Assembly (NCBI GenBank): GCA_949358305.1
Contig: OX442317.1
Coordinates: 868,001-932,000 of the forward strand
Origin: Strigamia acuminata
Lineage: Eukaryota > Arthropoda > Chilopoda > Geophilomorpha > Linotaeniidae
Direction of reading: 5' to 3'
Length of the DNA: 64,000 nt
The translations under genes and the position numbers were made by a program. This document shows positions 12,438-30,083 of this stretch, piece after piece. Below the pieces are notes generated by a model, which saw only the letters and a list, made by a program, of their open reading frames with translations, ran no database searches and was not told the origin of the DNA. Numbering within the stretch: the stretch's first letter is position 1; the number at the start of each line of letters is the position of its first letter.

Positions 12438-14907
12438 TTAAGTATATTTGATAGCGGATTGATTTTCGTTGTCGCTCCCGTTCGTATACGATGAGCCACT
12501 AGCGGTGGAATTGAGTAACGGACTGCGTTGTTCCTCGTCCTCAATAACCGTAATCAAACCTAAAAAAATAAATTTGACATTTAAAAAAAATCACTTTTCG
12601 ATCGAATCGTTTGTTTACCTTTCGTCCTTTTACCAATCTCGTACGGCGCTAACGTTGCCAGCGTAAACAGCGCTAAAACCGCCGCGCCGCCGCAACCCAA
12701 AGACAACACGTAATGGTAGTACAATGCGCAATATTTACAACACGTTCTGCGCAAATAGAAATTACAGAAACAAAAATAAAATAAACAAAATACAATATAT
12801 TTCATTTTGTTTTACTCACGCGCAAGGATGAAAGTATTGAATTAGTAGAACTGCGAAACCATTTGAGAATTTGTCAGTAAAGCTCATTGCGCCGAATACA
12901 AATGCGCTGCTTTCCTACGAAACCAATTAAAAACGAGCGTGAGAAAGAAACTGCGAACCAACATTCACCCTGAGCAAGATGTTAGATGAGGAAAAAATGA
13001 AAAAAACGAATAAAAAATTGACACTTACACGCAAACCAACTCGGTTTGCACATACACTATGACAAGTCCGTTGGCAATCTTGTCACACAGCCCCATCGAA
13101 CCGAATACAAACGCACTCGACTCCTGCTCAGGTCAAATGAAAAATTTCTTACAAATAAAACTTGCATTTAACCGTTTACGGAGCAAATCTGTCCAATTGA
13201 CTTTCAAACCCCAGTTTTACTCCGATACTAGTTATAATGCATGAAATAATTCACTCGTATACGTACTGTGTTGCTGCCGATTAGATCATTCGTAATGGCG
13301 AGTGATGTGACCAATATGGTCGATCCACCAATGCCGAGTAAAACAGCGACTATGTACAAATGGATTTGACGGAACGAATCGCCCTCGCCGAGATATATCC
13401 ACACACAAGCCGTTATTCCAATTAATGCACCAATTAGATATGTGAACTGGGAAACGATAAACGATAAAAATAGAATTAATTCATATGATCATCGATTCTC
13501 ATTGACCTAATCAAAATGACAATATTCCTATAAATAAAATGAAATTTATCTCCCCGATAGCGATCCATATAGATGAAAATTAATCAATTTTATCAACTTT
13601 TGCAACTAAATTACCTTTTTGCCCGCCCGTTTGGTCATGAATTTGATAAAGAACGTCGAGACAAATCCAGAAACAAACATAACCAATGGAATGATGGCTA
13701 TACTCGACTAAAAACAACATTTGTCATTAAATAACACCTCAAAAAAAAAATTTAAAAAAATTGAACCTTACTTCTTGTAATTTGAGAGTATCTTGTAAAA
13801 AAAGAGGAATGTAAACTTGAGATAAATTGACAAACAACCTCGTGCTCATGTACAAGACCGCGACCTACATAAACACAAACAGATTCATACGTTAGTTTTT
13901 GTTATTTCACGTAATCTCTGATAACAATTGCAACACCTGATAAAATTGATACTCTTTCAGCCAATCTTTCCAGTTCATGCGCACGCGCTGCGATATGGTC
14001 AAACAATCGTTGACGGAAAAATTATGAAATAATTCGACGGCCGGCTCCTTCACTCCGAGGTGGAAAATGACGGAAAACACCGCGCCGATGCTCACTACGA
14101 TGAGAACGATGTGCTGAAATAAATTAAATTAAATTAAATTATTTTAATTGATAAATTGCACATTTGTGTTTGCAATACTTGAAATTTGATCGCGTCGTCC
14201 GGTCCTATGGTTTCGTTACTCCCTTGGGTGTTTCCTAAGCCCAGAACGGCCCAAGTGATCAAGTACACGCATATGTTGGATCCGACCGTGAACGCGTATC
14301 TGATGGCGTTCAATTCCGTTCTGTCGTGAGTGTCATCGGTGAGGTCGGGAATGAGCGACAGATGCGACACTTGAACGGCGGCCCAGCCGAATTGAAAAAT
14401 GACGATGAACGACGCGTAGTACACCAATTGCGCCCAATCGTGCGAATTTTCACAACCGATGCATTTCATAAATAAAAATGGAAAACTTGCTAAAACGCAA
14501 ATGGTACCTGAAATTTAAATTTAAAAAAAAAATTAATTTATTAATTAAATTTAAATAAAGCGAAAAAATGAGTCAAATTCACCGATAAGATGCCACGTCT
14601 TCCTTCTGCCGTACTTGAACAACCAAAAGCCGTCCGATCGGTCCGACTCGAAGCCGACGAACGGTGTGCTCAGACCGTCGGCAATTTGGCCGATTAAGAG
14701 TACAATCCCCGACAAACTATTGGTGAAGTTCAACACCAGATGAAAATAAACTAATAAATAAGTGAACCACATGGATGCGCAAAGATCGTTGAGCACGTGG
14801 CCGATTCCGTAAGCGAATTTCGTCCTCCATCGCAGACTGCCCACACTGGGCAGTGACGGGTATGACGGCAACGACGGATCTAAAACCGGTTTCAAACTTT
14901 TCTTCAT
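12438..14907 (-). CDS. MFSD12: MFSD12-like major facilitator (lysosome/melanosome cysteine transporter family)
   Basis: Exons: 14907-14583, 14507-14179, 14113-13937, 13864-13772, 13707-13615, 13446-13267, then either 13123-13029 or 12914-12820, then 12746-12619 and 12559-12438. Each isoform is 513 aa. Recognised from the MFSD12-type N-terminus ([20 protein letters not shown]), [40 protein letters not shown] and SSAFVFG.M, with hydrophobic segments throughout as expected for 12 TMs. Family knowledge: vertebrate MFSD12 imports cysteine into melanosomes and lysosomes; substrate here is inferred. The cytosolic C-tail has [10 protein letters not shown], an acidic dileucine-like lysosomal sorting signal. 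The two 95-nt exons both begin ESSAFVFG, and 95 is not a multiple of 3, so using both would break the frame. Confidence 0.92.
12820..12914 (-). CDS. MFSD12: MFSD12 alternative exon B (mutually exclusive)
   Basis: 95 nt, entered in phase 0 after a TAG acceptor and left with two bases (GC) before GTGAGT. It encodes [19 protein letters not shown] and a following hydrophobic segment ending FHPCA. It is closer to the human version (GAMSF.DK..NG) than exon A. It lies 114 bp downstream of exon A in transcript order. Confidence 0.8.
13029..13123 (-). CDS. MFSD12: MFSD12 alternative exon A (mutually exclusive)
   Basis: 95 nt, same length and phases as exon B (phase 0 in, two bases GT out before GTAAGT). 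It encodes [19 protein letters not shown] and a different hydrophobic segment ending ELVCV. It replaces the same predicted late transmembrane helix, so the two isoforms would differ only in that helix. Confidence 0.75.
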
Positions 14908-15962
14908 TTTTGCACCTGTTTAAATCAATTCAAATTAAAAACGGATGAAATAAAACAATGCATTTCAGCAAACTTACCGGCGAGAAATAAGAAATTCGAT
15001 TTTCTGCTCTAAAAACTCGAAACATCTGGAAATAAATTTAAATTTAAACTCTAGTTCGTTTTGTTTGTGCACAATTCCTTACTGGAGAAAGCGTGATAGC
15101 TGCTATATTTTCCCATTCTGTGCTATCACGTGTTGCGATTAGATATATTCGCTGCTTTCATATATACACAATCGGTGATGCGATTTTGCACTCGGATTCA
15201 TTCTCTCTCCGTTGTAATATACCCGTAATCTTAGTCATAGTCCCGTGACCGATATTCCTGCGAATTGCCATATGGAAAGGTCAACGTGTTACTTTGCTTC
15301 CTCGTTTCATCACCTCTCCTTGGTTGGGCAAAAACTCAAGAAATCGTCTCGTAAAATCAAGTCAAAGTCTTGTCATTTCTGGTCATTAACTATAGTGTCG
15401 TATGACAAATGACAACAACAAACCAGACTCGAATGATCGATAAGATATAGGTGAAATTCTCGAAAGAAAATAAATAAATAATTTAAAATAAATAAACAAA
15501 ACAAAACAAAAAAATTAAACACTGACAATATTGTTTCTGGAATTCGTTCCTTAATTTTTCTCAAGGAAATGAAAAGGGGGAAAATCAAGAAAAACGAGTA
15601 GTTTCCGTTGCTTGGATTTGACGCAGTAGGGCAGCACGAGCAATTGCGTGCATTCATCAAGGATATCCTTGCATTCATTTGAGATTACTATGCAAAATAG
15701 TCGATCACCTGCTTATTTCTTATCGGCAGTTTTATTATCATATTATTGTTAGTCACGACACTGGCATTCCCATAGACTGTAAAATATTCGATTTCACCGG
15801 ATGTGCGCACAATAATCTTGGTCATAACGGGAAACAACACTTTAAAAATTTGACTCTTTTGGGCAAAATACACTACCAATTGGTTACAACCATAACACTA
15901 AATCGGCCAATGAGTAACGAGAAAATTATCTATGATAAACCCACAGTATACTGTGGATAAAC
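14908..15962. other. Intergenic region upstream of MFSD12
   Basis: Contains the presumed MFSD12 5' region and a stretch near 15560-15880 whose minus strand has protein-like but unassignable reading frames (see findings). No confident gene. Confidence 0.4.
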
Positions 15963-16174
15963 CAGGGGTACGACAATCAGAATCTGCGTGTCAGAGATTC
16001 GAATCTTTCATAGGATTCGGAAAGATTTAGATGATTATTTTAATAAAAACGTCGAAAATATTTTAACCTTTGTCCAATTTCCGACAAAAAATTCAAAATT
16101 TTTATAAAATGTACAGATTGGAGGATTCGGAACGGAATTCGAAAGCCCACGTCAGAGATTCGGTTGAATGTCGT
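15963..16174 (+). mobile_element. TIR repeat copy 1 (left module, right TIR truncated)
   Basis: Begins CAGGGGTACGACAATC and shares the whole body with the copy at 19424 (GAATCTGCGTGTCAGAGATT, TTTCATAGGATTCGG, AATTTCCGACAAAAAATTCA). It ends GGTTGAATGTCGT without the final ACCCCCTG, so it cannot excise alone by a normal right end. Confidence 0.85.
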
Positions 16175-17454
16175 TGAATTAAAATAGAGCAGAAATAATA
16201 TTTAATAAAAATCAATTTATGGTCATTTTGTACCTATAAATCAATTTATGTAGTTTATACGGATGAGGATAAAGAGATTTGGTCGTTCCCGACAGCATTC
16301 AATTCAAATCCATGGGCAACGACATTCTTCACCTGGCATAACTTTTGGGTTAGACACGGAAAATGCAGGCAAAACTAACAAGTAAGATAATGCTTCCTCG
16401 CTCTCTTTGACACTTGGTTTAGTCCGGGAGGAACAATCCCTCGAAGAGAGACCCCCGCTTTGTCCTTTTGCCAACGAGCGACGCAGCGAGAGTATCTTTG
16501 AGTTTCATGCAATTTTCCGTGTGAAATCTCCAGTTCAGCAACTGGAGTTCATTCCTACAAATGTAAGGAGAAATTATAATCTTTTCTCCCATTTTGGCAT
16601 CTTATTTTAGTCTTGGAGGAAGGTCCTGACCAGAAGGCACCATCCACATTCGTTTGGCCAAGACCGGGCTTACCAGGCGCTTGATTAAGTCCTCAGGGAC
16701 CTCTGATATCATAAGCTAACCGATTACTTCACGGCTATGAAACCCACTTTCACAATTTGCTGATCAGGGAGGAAATGATTATCTTTGTTCTTGCATTTAA
16801 CCGCGGTTTGTGGTCCCCAGGGGGGCGAAGGTAAGGGAGTTTGGTAATGGATCATGGTCATCATTGGTCATCATCCGGCACTCACTGGACATGTGGCAGC
16901 GAGGACATCGATGGTGTTTTAATTGATAATTTGTTTTGTTTTCTTCATTTTTCAGTGTTTTTCTCTTGTCACTTGGAGGCGGATTTGTTTGAGTAGTAAG
17001 TTGAGCCTGAACTGAAAATGTTTGACGAAAATTATGGTGAAATGAGTGTTTCATTTTCTATTTGTATTAAATTTCAACTGGTTATGAGTGGACAAGTGTA
17101 ACGTCACGAGCATCAGTTTGTGGAGGAACAGCAACATTAGTTTTAACATTGTATAATTAATCTCGATTGAAAATTGTTATTGTAAATAAAGCACATTTAT
17201 TTATAGGATTTCTTTTTACTTTTTTGTTTGATGTATGTTTTAGAGTGAATTGCCATAATTATCATTTCTTTTTCGCTTCAAAATGGTATATTTCTTTTTG
17301 CTTGGCCAATTCGAAATATTTAATTCTCTGTCCAAAAGGCGAGTAATTTTATTTGTAACTCTCATTCCTTCTGTGGGTGATAAACCGAGTAACTACTTTG
17401 CACTCATCACATTCTGTATTCTGAACTGTCGATTCGAATAAAATAAAATAAAAT

Positions 17455-19205
17455 AAACCATACATCCAATTTATCGCTCACAACGCAAAACTTGTCGAAA
17501 CTCAACAGTACAACCAATATACCCATCCGAATTTATCGCACATGATCAAAACTTGTTGAAACTACACAGCAAAACCAAAATAAGTATCCGAATTTGACGC
17601 CCACACTGCAAAACTTGTTGAAACTCAACAGCAAAACCAATAAACGTATCCGATTTATCGCCCACCGGGCCAAAAGTTGTTGAAACTCAACTGCAAATTT
17701 ATAAAATGCATCCGAATTTATCGCCCACCGAGCTAAACTTGATGGAACTTACTGCAAATTCACAAAATCCATCCGAATTTATCACCCAGCGTGCAAAACT
17801 TATTGGATCTTCACTCCAAATCCACAAAACACATCCGATTTTATCGCTTACCTTACAGAACTTCATTGCAAATTCACAAAACACATCCAAATTTATCGTT
17901 TATCATGCTAAACTTGTTGAAACTACACAATAAATCCACAAAACACATCCGATTTTATCGCTTACCTTACAAAACTTCATTGCACATTCACAAAATACAT
18001 CCGAATTTATCGTTTATCATGCTAAACTTGTTGAAACTACACAACAAATTCACAAAATACATCCCAATTTATCGCCCACCGTGCAAAACTTGTTGGAACT
18101 TCACTGCAAATCCACAAAACACATCCGATTTTATCGCTTACCGTACAAAACTTCATTGCACATTCACAAAATACATCCGAATTTATCGTTTATCATGCTA
18201 AACTTGTTGAAACTACACAACAAATTCACAAAATACATCCCAATTTATCGCCCACCGTGCAAATTTGTTGGAACTTCACTGCAAATCCACAAAACACATC
18301 CGATTTTATCGCTTACCGTACAAAACTTCATTGCACATTCACAAAATACATCCGAATTTATCGTTTATCATGCTAAACTTGTTGAAACTACACAACAAAT
18401 TCACAAAATACATCCGAATTTATCGCCCACCGTGCAAAAGTTGTTGGAACTTCACTGCAAATCCACAAAACACATCCGATTTTATCGCTTACCGTACAAA
18501 ACTTCATTGCACATTCACAAAATACATCCGAATTTATCGTTTATCATGCTAAACTTGTTGAAACTACACAACAAATTCACAAAATACATCCCAATTTATC
18601 GCCCACCGTGCAAAAGTTGTTGGAACTTCACTGCAAATCCACAAAACACATCCGATTTTATCGCTTACCGTACAAAACTTCATTGCACATTCACAAAATA
18701 CATCCGAATTTATCGTTTATCATGCTAAACTTGTTGAAACTACACAACAAATTCACAAAATGCATCCCAATTTATCGCCCACCGTGCAAAAACTTGTTGG
18801 AACTTCACTGCAAATCCACAAAACACATCCGATTTTATCGCTTACCGTACAAAACTTCATTGCACATTCACAAAATACATCCGAATTTATCGTTTATCAT
18901 GCTAAACTTGTTGAAACTACACTACAAATTCACAAAATCCATCCGAATTTATCGCCCACCGTGCAAAAGTTGTTGGAACTTCACTGCAAATCCACAAAAC
19001 ACATCCGATTTTATCGCTTACCGTACAAAACTTCATTGCAAATTCACAAAACACATCCAAATTTATCGTTTATCATGCTAAACTTGTTGAAACTACACTA
19101 CAAATTCACAAAATCCATCCGAATTTATCGCCCACCGTGCAAAAGTTGTTGGAACTTCACTGCAAATCATGCATCCGATTTTATCGTTTACCGTATAAAA
19201 CTTCG
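17455..19205. repeat. Satellite array: ~58-59 bp monomers in a 176-bp trimeric higher-order repeat
   Basis: Monomers share the frame CATCCGA.TTTATCGC..ACC followed by a GCAAAA.TT.TTG.AACT.CA segment. From about 18061 onward three monomer types recur in fixed order with a period of 175-177 bp; the same landmark recurs near 18061, 18237, 18412, 18588, 18764, 18941 and 19117. The left part (17455-18000) is more diverged. Several plus-strand frames are open over 95-215 codons, but this follows from the repeat and not from coding selection. Confidence 0.95.
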
Positions 19206-19423
19206 GTGAGTAAACATAATCATAACACATTGCATTCCTTTCATGAGCGATAATTCGGGTCTTTTCCAAAGCATTATCACCAAAGAAAAAGTGTAACTCA
19301 TAATTAATAGCAACTTGGAAACATAGATGGCACCACTGTGTTCCTATCGCAAACTGTCTCTGATTGCTCCTGCCACCTAGAGACAACTGAACGAAACAAT
19401 ACTGTAATGAATACCGCCCATCA

Positions 19424-19653
19424 CAGGGGTTACGACAATCAGAATCTGCGTGTCAGAGATTCGAATCTTTCATAGGATTCGGGTTCGGATGGGATTTGGA
19501 AGGATTTAGATAATTATTTTAATAAAAAAGTCGAAAAATATTTTAACTTCTGTTCAATTTCCGACAAAAAATTCAATTTTATAAAATGTAAAAATTTGGG
19601 ATTCGGAGATTCGGGGATTCGGTACAGGATTCGGTTGAATGTCGTACCCCCTG
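19424..19653 (+). mobile_element. TIR repeat copy 2 (complete MITE-like module)
   Basis: Left TIR CAGGGGTTACGACA, right TIR TGTCGTACCCCCTG; 230 bp, no coding capacity. It forms the right end of the composite element. Confidence 0.85.
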
Positions 19654-19786
19654 GGATAAACCAAACCATCCTTTTTCTAATTCAAAATTATAGATGATTT
19701 ATTTATTTATTTCGTACAAAACCTATTAGCATCAAACACAAAAATGTAAGAATATACAGAAAAATATACAAAAACTAGTATTAGAA

Positions 19787-20627
19787 TTAATCAATATAAT
19801 TCATTCCTTCAACATCATCATCGTAATAATAGCCGTGGTAATATTCATCATCTCCTCCACAATTGGCATCGGCATAAATCGCACTAATATTGTTATTTAC
19901 GAGGTTCCCATGGTCACAAGCGTCATTGTTGTCACAATTTCTATCACGATCGATCTCTTCGTCGCAATCGCCCTCGTAACCATTCTCAAAAGTGCCCTGA
20001 TCTTCGGAAACATATCCGTGACCATCGTCACTCGAAGCGACTAGGAAGTTTTGCTGTTTCTCGTGATAAGACGAAGCGCAGTCATAATCTTCCGATTTTA
20101 ATTCATTCACTTCGCGCCTCACGCTGCAGTAGCCATTGTTGCGCGACACTTCGTGCGCCGCTTGCACAAAATCACTCGCGATCGGCGCAAGCGTATCGTA
20201 CGCATCGTCGTCATCGTCGTAATTATAGCGACAATTCGCATTCACTAGAATAATAAGACGAAAAGCGACAAAATTTATTTCAAATTTCAACTTCTATTCT
20301 AATAAAAACTTACTGCATTCGCCGTGCTCGACTTTGCTGCTTTTGTATTCGTAGCGAAGATACATTTGCAACTGTAAGAGAAAAACAAATTCAAATTCCG
20401 TTATTTTAGGTTTCGGTTTAATTCCGCCATGTTTGCACTACTCACTTTCAGTTGGCCGAATTTCTGTCGAAAAGGTTGAAATTAAAGTTTAGATTTGGTT
20501 TTTAATTCATTTTAAGGCTTTGTTTACTTACTTGAGCTGTTTTGTTTGTCATTGTACTGCTACTCTCGATTTTTTCACTGTATGTAGCAGCTTTTGCACT
20601 TTTATTCTCGAACACGAACCGCGACAT
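19787..20627 (-). CDS. Uncharacterised acidic Asp/Tyr-rich protein
   Basis: Four exons: 20627-20532, 20463-20446 (18 nt), 20371-20314, 20244-19787; 209 aa with consistent phases and consensus donors (GTAAGT, GTGAGT, GTAAGT). The N-terminal third is basic/neutral (MSRFVFENKSAKAATYSEK, then KFGQLKLQMYLRYEYKSSKV). The C-terminal two thirds is strongly acidic, with Asp runs and Tyr/Asn/Cys (YNYDDDDDAYDTLAP, DDEYYHGYYYDDD). No signal peptide or membrane segment is seen. I do not recognise the family. The four-exon model is supported by open phase-matched frames and the tidy N-terminal exons, but not by homology. It is head-to-head with OSTF1, 382 bp between start codons. Confidence 0.6.
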
Positions 20628-21009
20628 CGCTAAGAATAGTTGATTTATCTTTCTGGCAAGTTTCGAATTGACAATGCGCGGTGCGCGACCGAAATTTCTC
20701 AAATGTGCGCATCAAGGTCACGCAATTTACCTATTGTCGCGCGATTATGCAAAGAATGCGGTCAAACTTTGACCTTTCCTCTAGGAAATGACTTAAAGGA
20801 CAATGAAATAAAAAACTTTTTTTTTTTAAACTTAATGTTTTGTCTCGCTGTCTGTCTGCAGTCCAAACCAAATGCAGCATAGGTATGGCACTACGGCGTG
20901 ACTGTTTTTGTTATCACCAGCTGGCGCTTATTTACAAGGAACTTTTTAATCTATCGTCTAATCTCATCGCAAGTTTTTCCTGTTGTTGTTTTCGCTCGTG
21001 AATTATGAC
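20628..21009. promoter_or_regulatory. Putative bidirectional promoter, acidic gene / OSTF1
   Basis: 382 bp between the two divergent start codons. It must hold both 5' UTRs and core promoters. No TATA box is obvious. Confidence 0.45.
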
Positions 21010-22034
21010 ATGGCTCGAAGTATTCCACCAAAGCCAATTCCAAAACCTGGTAATATTATTCAATACGTATCATCAGCCTTAATTACCATCTACCATATTG
21101 TTTCTAAAAGGTCATGTCCGAGTAGTGCGGGCGTTGTACAAGTACTCGGCACAACAGGTCAGTACTTATGGTTTACAATTTTGCCACCGTTCAAAGATGG
21201 CGCTCAATGCGAAACCATTTCCAAGCTATATATTTGTTTTAATTTTAGCCCGATGAATTATCTTTCGAAGAAGACGACACGTTATACATTTTAGACACGA
21301 TCTCAGACCCCAACTGGTGGAAGGCAAAATGTGATCAAAGAGTTGGACTCATTCCAAGCAACTATGGCAAGCATTAAAATATTCCAGTACACTTGAGTGA
21401 AATGCCGTTCACAACTATACTGCAACTTGAGATGTATTCAATCCGCAAACATTAAATTAAAAAATCTCTTTCGTTTTAAAGTTGAAGACAAAATGGAATT
21501 CATCGACTTCCCGTTGCACGATGCGGCCAAAAGAGGAAACATGAATTTCCTCAGCGAGTGTTTACAAAACAAAGTCTGTAGAAAAAACAAATACAACGAG
21601 AAATAAAAATAAATAAACAAACAAACTACATTTCCAGGTCTCCGTAAACAGCCTGGACAAATCCGGTTCAACGGCGCTGCATTGGGCATCCCACGCGGGC
21701 CATTTGGAATGCGTCTTAGCCTTACTAGATATCCCCAACATTGAATTGGATGCCCAAAACAAACTCGGAGATACACCGCTGCACGCCGCAGCTTGGAAAG
21801 GACATTACGAAATCGTCAAACTACTACTTGAAAAAGGTGTTTCAAACATTCAAACCAAACTAAACGCCTTTTAAACCTCTTTTTTACGCAGGCGCCTGTT
21901 GTTTTATCACGAATAAGGAGTCGCAAACGCCGTTACAACTTGCCAGAGAACCTGAAGTAGCCGCCATCTTACAATACGCGTGTGATAACAACCCTCATCC
22001 TCAAGACGAATATGAATTATCAGATTCTGATTAA
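21010..22034 (+). CDS. OSTF1: Osteoclast-stimulating factor 1-like SH3/ankyrin protein
   Basis: Six exons: 21010-21049, 21111-21157, 21249-21366, 21482-21573, 21638-21836, 21892-22034; 212 aa, versus 214 in human. N-terminal proline stretch ([11 protein letters not shown]), SH3 domain about 15-70 ([32 protein letters not shown]), then ankyrin repeats ([54 protein letters not shown]) and an acidic tail ending ELSDSD. Family role: cytoplasmic adaptor linked to Src-family and Sam68-type partners. The third intron uses a GC donor (TATG|GCAAGC); it is the only choice that preserves [11 protein letters not shown] used the ATG at 21010, because the ATG at 21005 is in another frame. Confidence 0.95.
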
Positions 22035-22071
22035 ATGGGACAAGCTGTTTGTCACAAAAACATTTTTATTG

Positions 22072-22085
22072 AATAAAGTTTTATT
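22072..22085. terminator. Overlapping bidirectional poly(A) signals, OSTF1 and eS17
   Basis: AATAAA at 22072-22077 serves the plus-strand OSTF1. TTTATT at 22080-22085, which is AATAAA on the minus strand, serves eS17 and starts 12 nt past the eS17 stop. Both 3' UTRs must be very short and probably overlap. Confidence 0.7.
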
Positions 22086-22096
22086 CACTACACATT

Positions 22097-22757
<661 letters not shown>

Positions 22758-22774
22758 TTTCAACAGCAATGGTG

Positions 22775-22786
22775 GATGAAGGAACC
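22775..22786 (-). promoter_or_regulatory. Candidate TOP/TCT initiator of eS17
   Basis: On the minus strand a pyrimidine-rich GGTTCCTTCATCC lies about 20-30 nt upstream of the ATG. This fits the 5' terminal oligopyrimidine start of ribosomal-protein mRNAs. Placement is inferred. Confidence 0.35.
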
Positions 22787-23433
22787 GGAAGCTAAACTGC
22801 CAACTGCCACCTAGCGATCACGCGATGAACTAACTTCTGTATCCTTATTTTCATTAATAGGTATTTTAAACATTACACAGCGTCATCGCACCGTTTACAA
22901 GCAAACTGGAAAAAATATTACGCCAAATAATTTCTTCTTTTGTTTTTATTTTATACATTACGCCAAATATGCGTCCATTTCTTGGATAATTTAAAAATCA
23001 AAACATTGGTGTAAAGAACCAATTCCAGCACAGTTGTGAATACACGTTAACATGACGGGAATATAAAATGCCATTCAGAACTATACTGGAACATGAATTA
23101 TCGCAATAATACGAGTGAAAAATTAAAATAATAAAATAATAAAACAAAAACAGTAATGAATCTATAAAAAATTTTATGCATAATTTTTACAAGCTTTTGA
23201 AACTTCATTACAACATAACTATCTGTACCGTACGCTACCAATTACAGGTAGTAAGTTCGAAAATAATGAAGGATAAATCAATCTGATAGCACCAAAAAAT
23301 TAAATAATACCACGAAAATGTAGTTTATATACTCATGAATAGTAATAATAATAATATTGTAAATATTCGACTCTCGTTTTGCAAAAAGAAATTAAAATTC
23401 ATGATTTCAGGCACCGGATTCCTTCAATATTCC

Positions 23434-23439
23434 TTTATT
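23434..23439 (-). terminator. Candidate poly(A) signal of gro-a
   Basis: TTTATT on the plus strand (AATAAA on the minus strand), about 296 nt beyond the gro-a stop codon. Confidence 0.4.
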
Positions 23440-23734
23440 TAGAAGGGTGGATAGAAAAATAACGGAAATGTGACCAGCAGCAAATGAAAAGGAACTCCAA
23501 GAAGAGCAGTTCTAGCGATAAAATTATAAACATGTGCCCATTTAAAAAGGAAAAAAGAAATAAAACAAATAAAACGCAATAAAAATATACAGGCACGTAG
23601 CAGATACGTGAAAATGGCACATGGGATTCTCGTTGTTGTCGTTTTCATCATTTGCATTGCAACCCATTGGCAGTGTCCACAAATCACGATTTTTAAAATG
23701 GTCCCTTTGGATCGACGAATCCATCGATCATTTA

Positions 23735-30083
<6,349 letters not shown>

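Larger units (their letters stand above)
15963..19653. mobile_element. 3.7-kb composite hAT-like non-autonomous transposon
   Basis: The left end is CAGGGGTACGACA at 15963 and the right end is TGTCGTACCCCCTG ending at 19653, forming imperfect terminal inverted repeats. The 8 bases before the left end (15955-15962, GGATAAAC) are repeated exactly after the right end (19654-19661). An 8-bp target duplication and CAG-starting TIRs are hallmarks of the hAT superfamily. Both ends are copies of the same short repeat in direct orientation: 15963-16174, which has lost its outer right TIR, and 19424-19653, which is complete. Between them are about 1.2 kb of unique sequence and the 176-bp satellite array. 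I found no transposase-like frame, so it would need a transposase in trans. Confidence 0.75.

Noticed and set aside
16797-17054. 85-codon minus ORF with a CPRCHMSSEC motif inside the composite element
   Set aside because: A single short frame with no transposase or zinc-finger family pattern. The Cys spacing alone is not enough.
17706-19209. Overlapping plus-strand ORFs of 75-215 codons
   Set aside because: They are open only because the 58/176-bp satellite has few stops in any frame. The same peptide recurs in shifted frames, which is repeat structure and not a gene.
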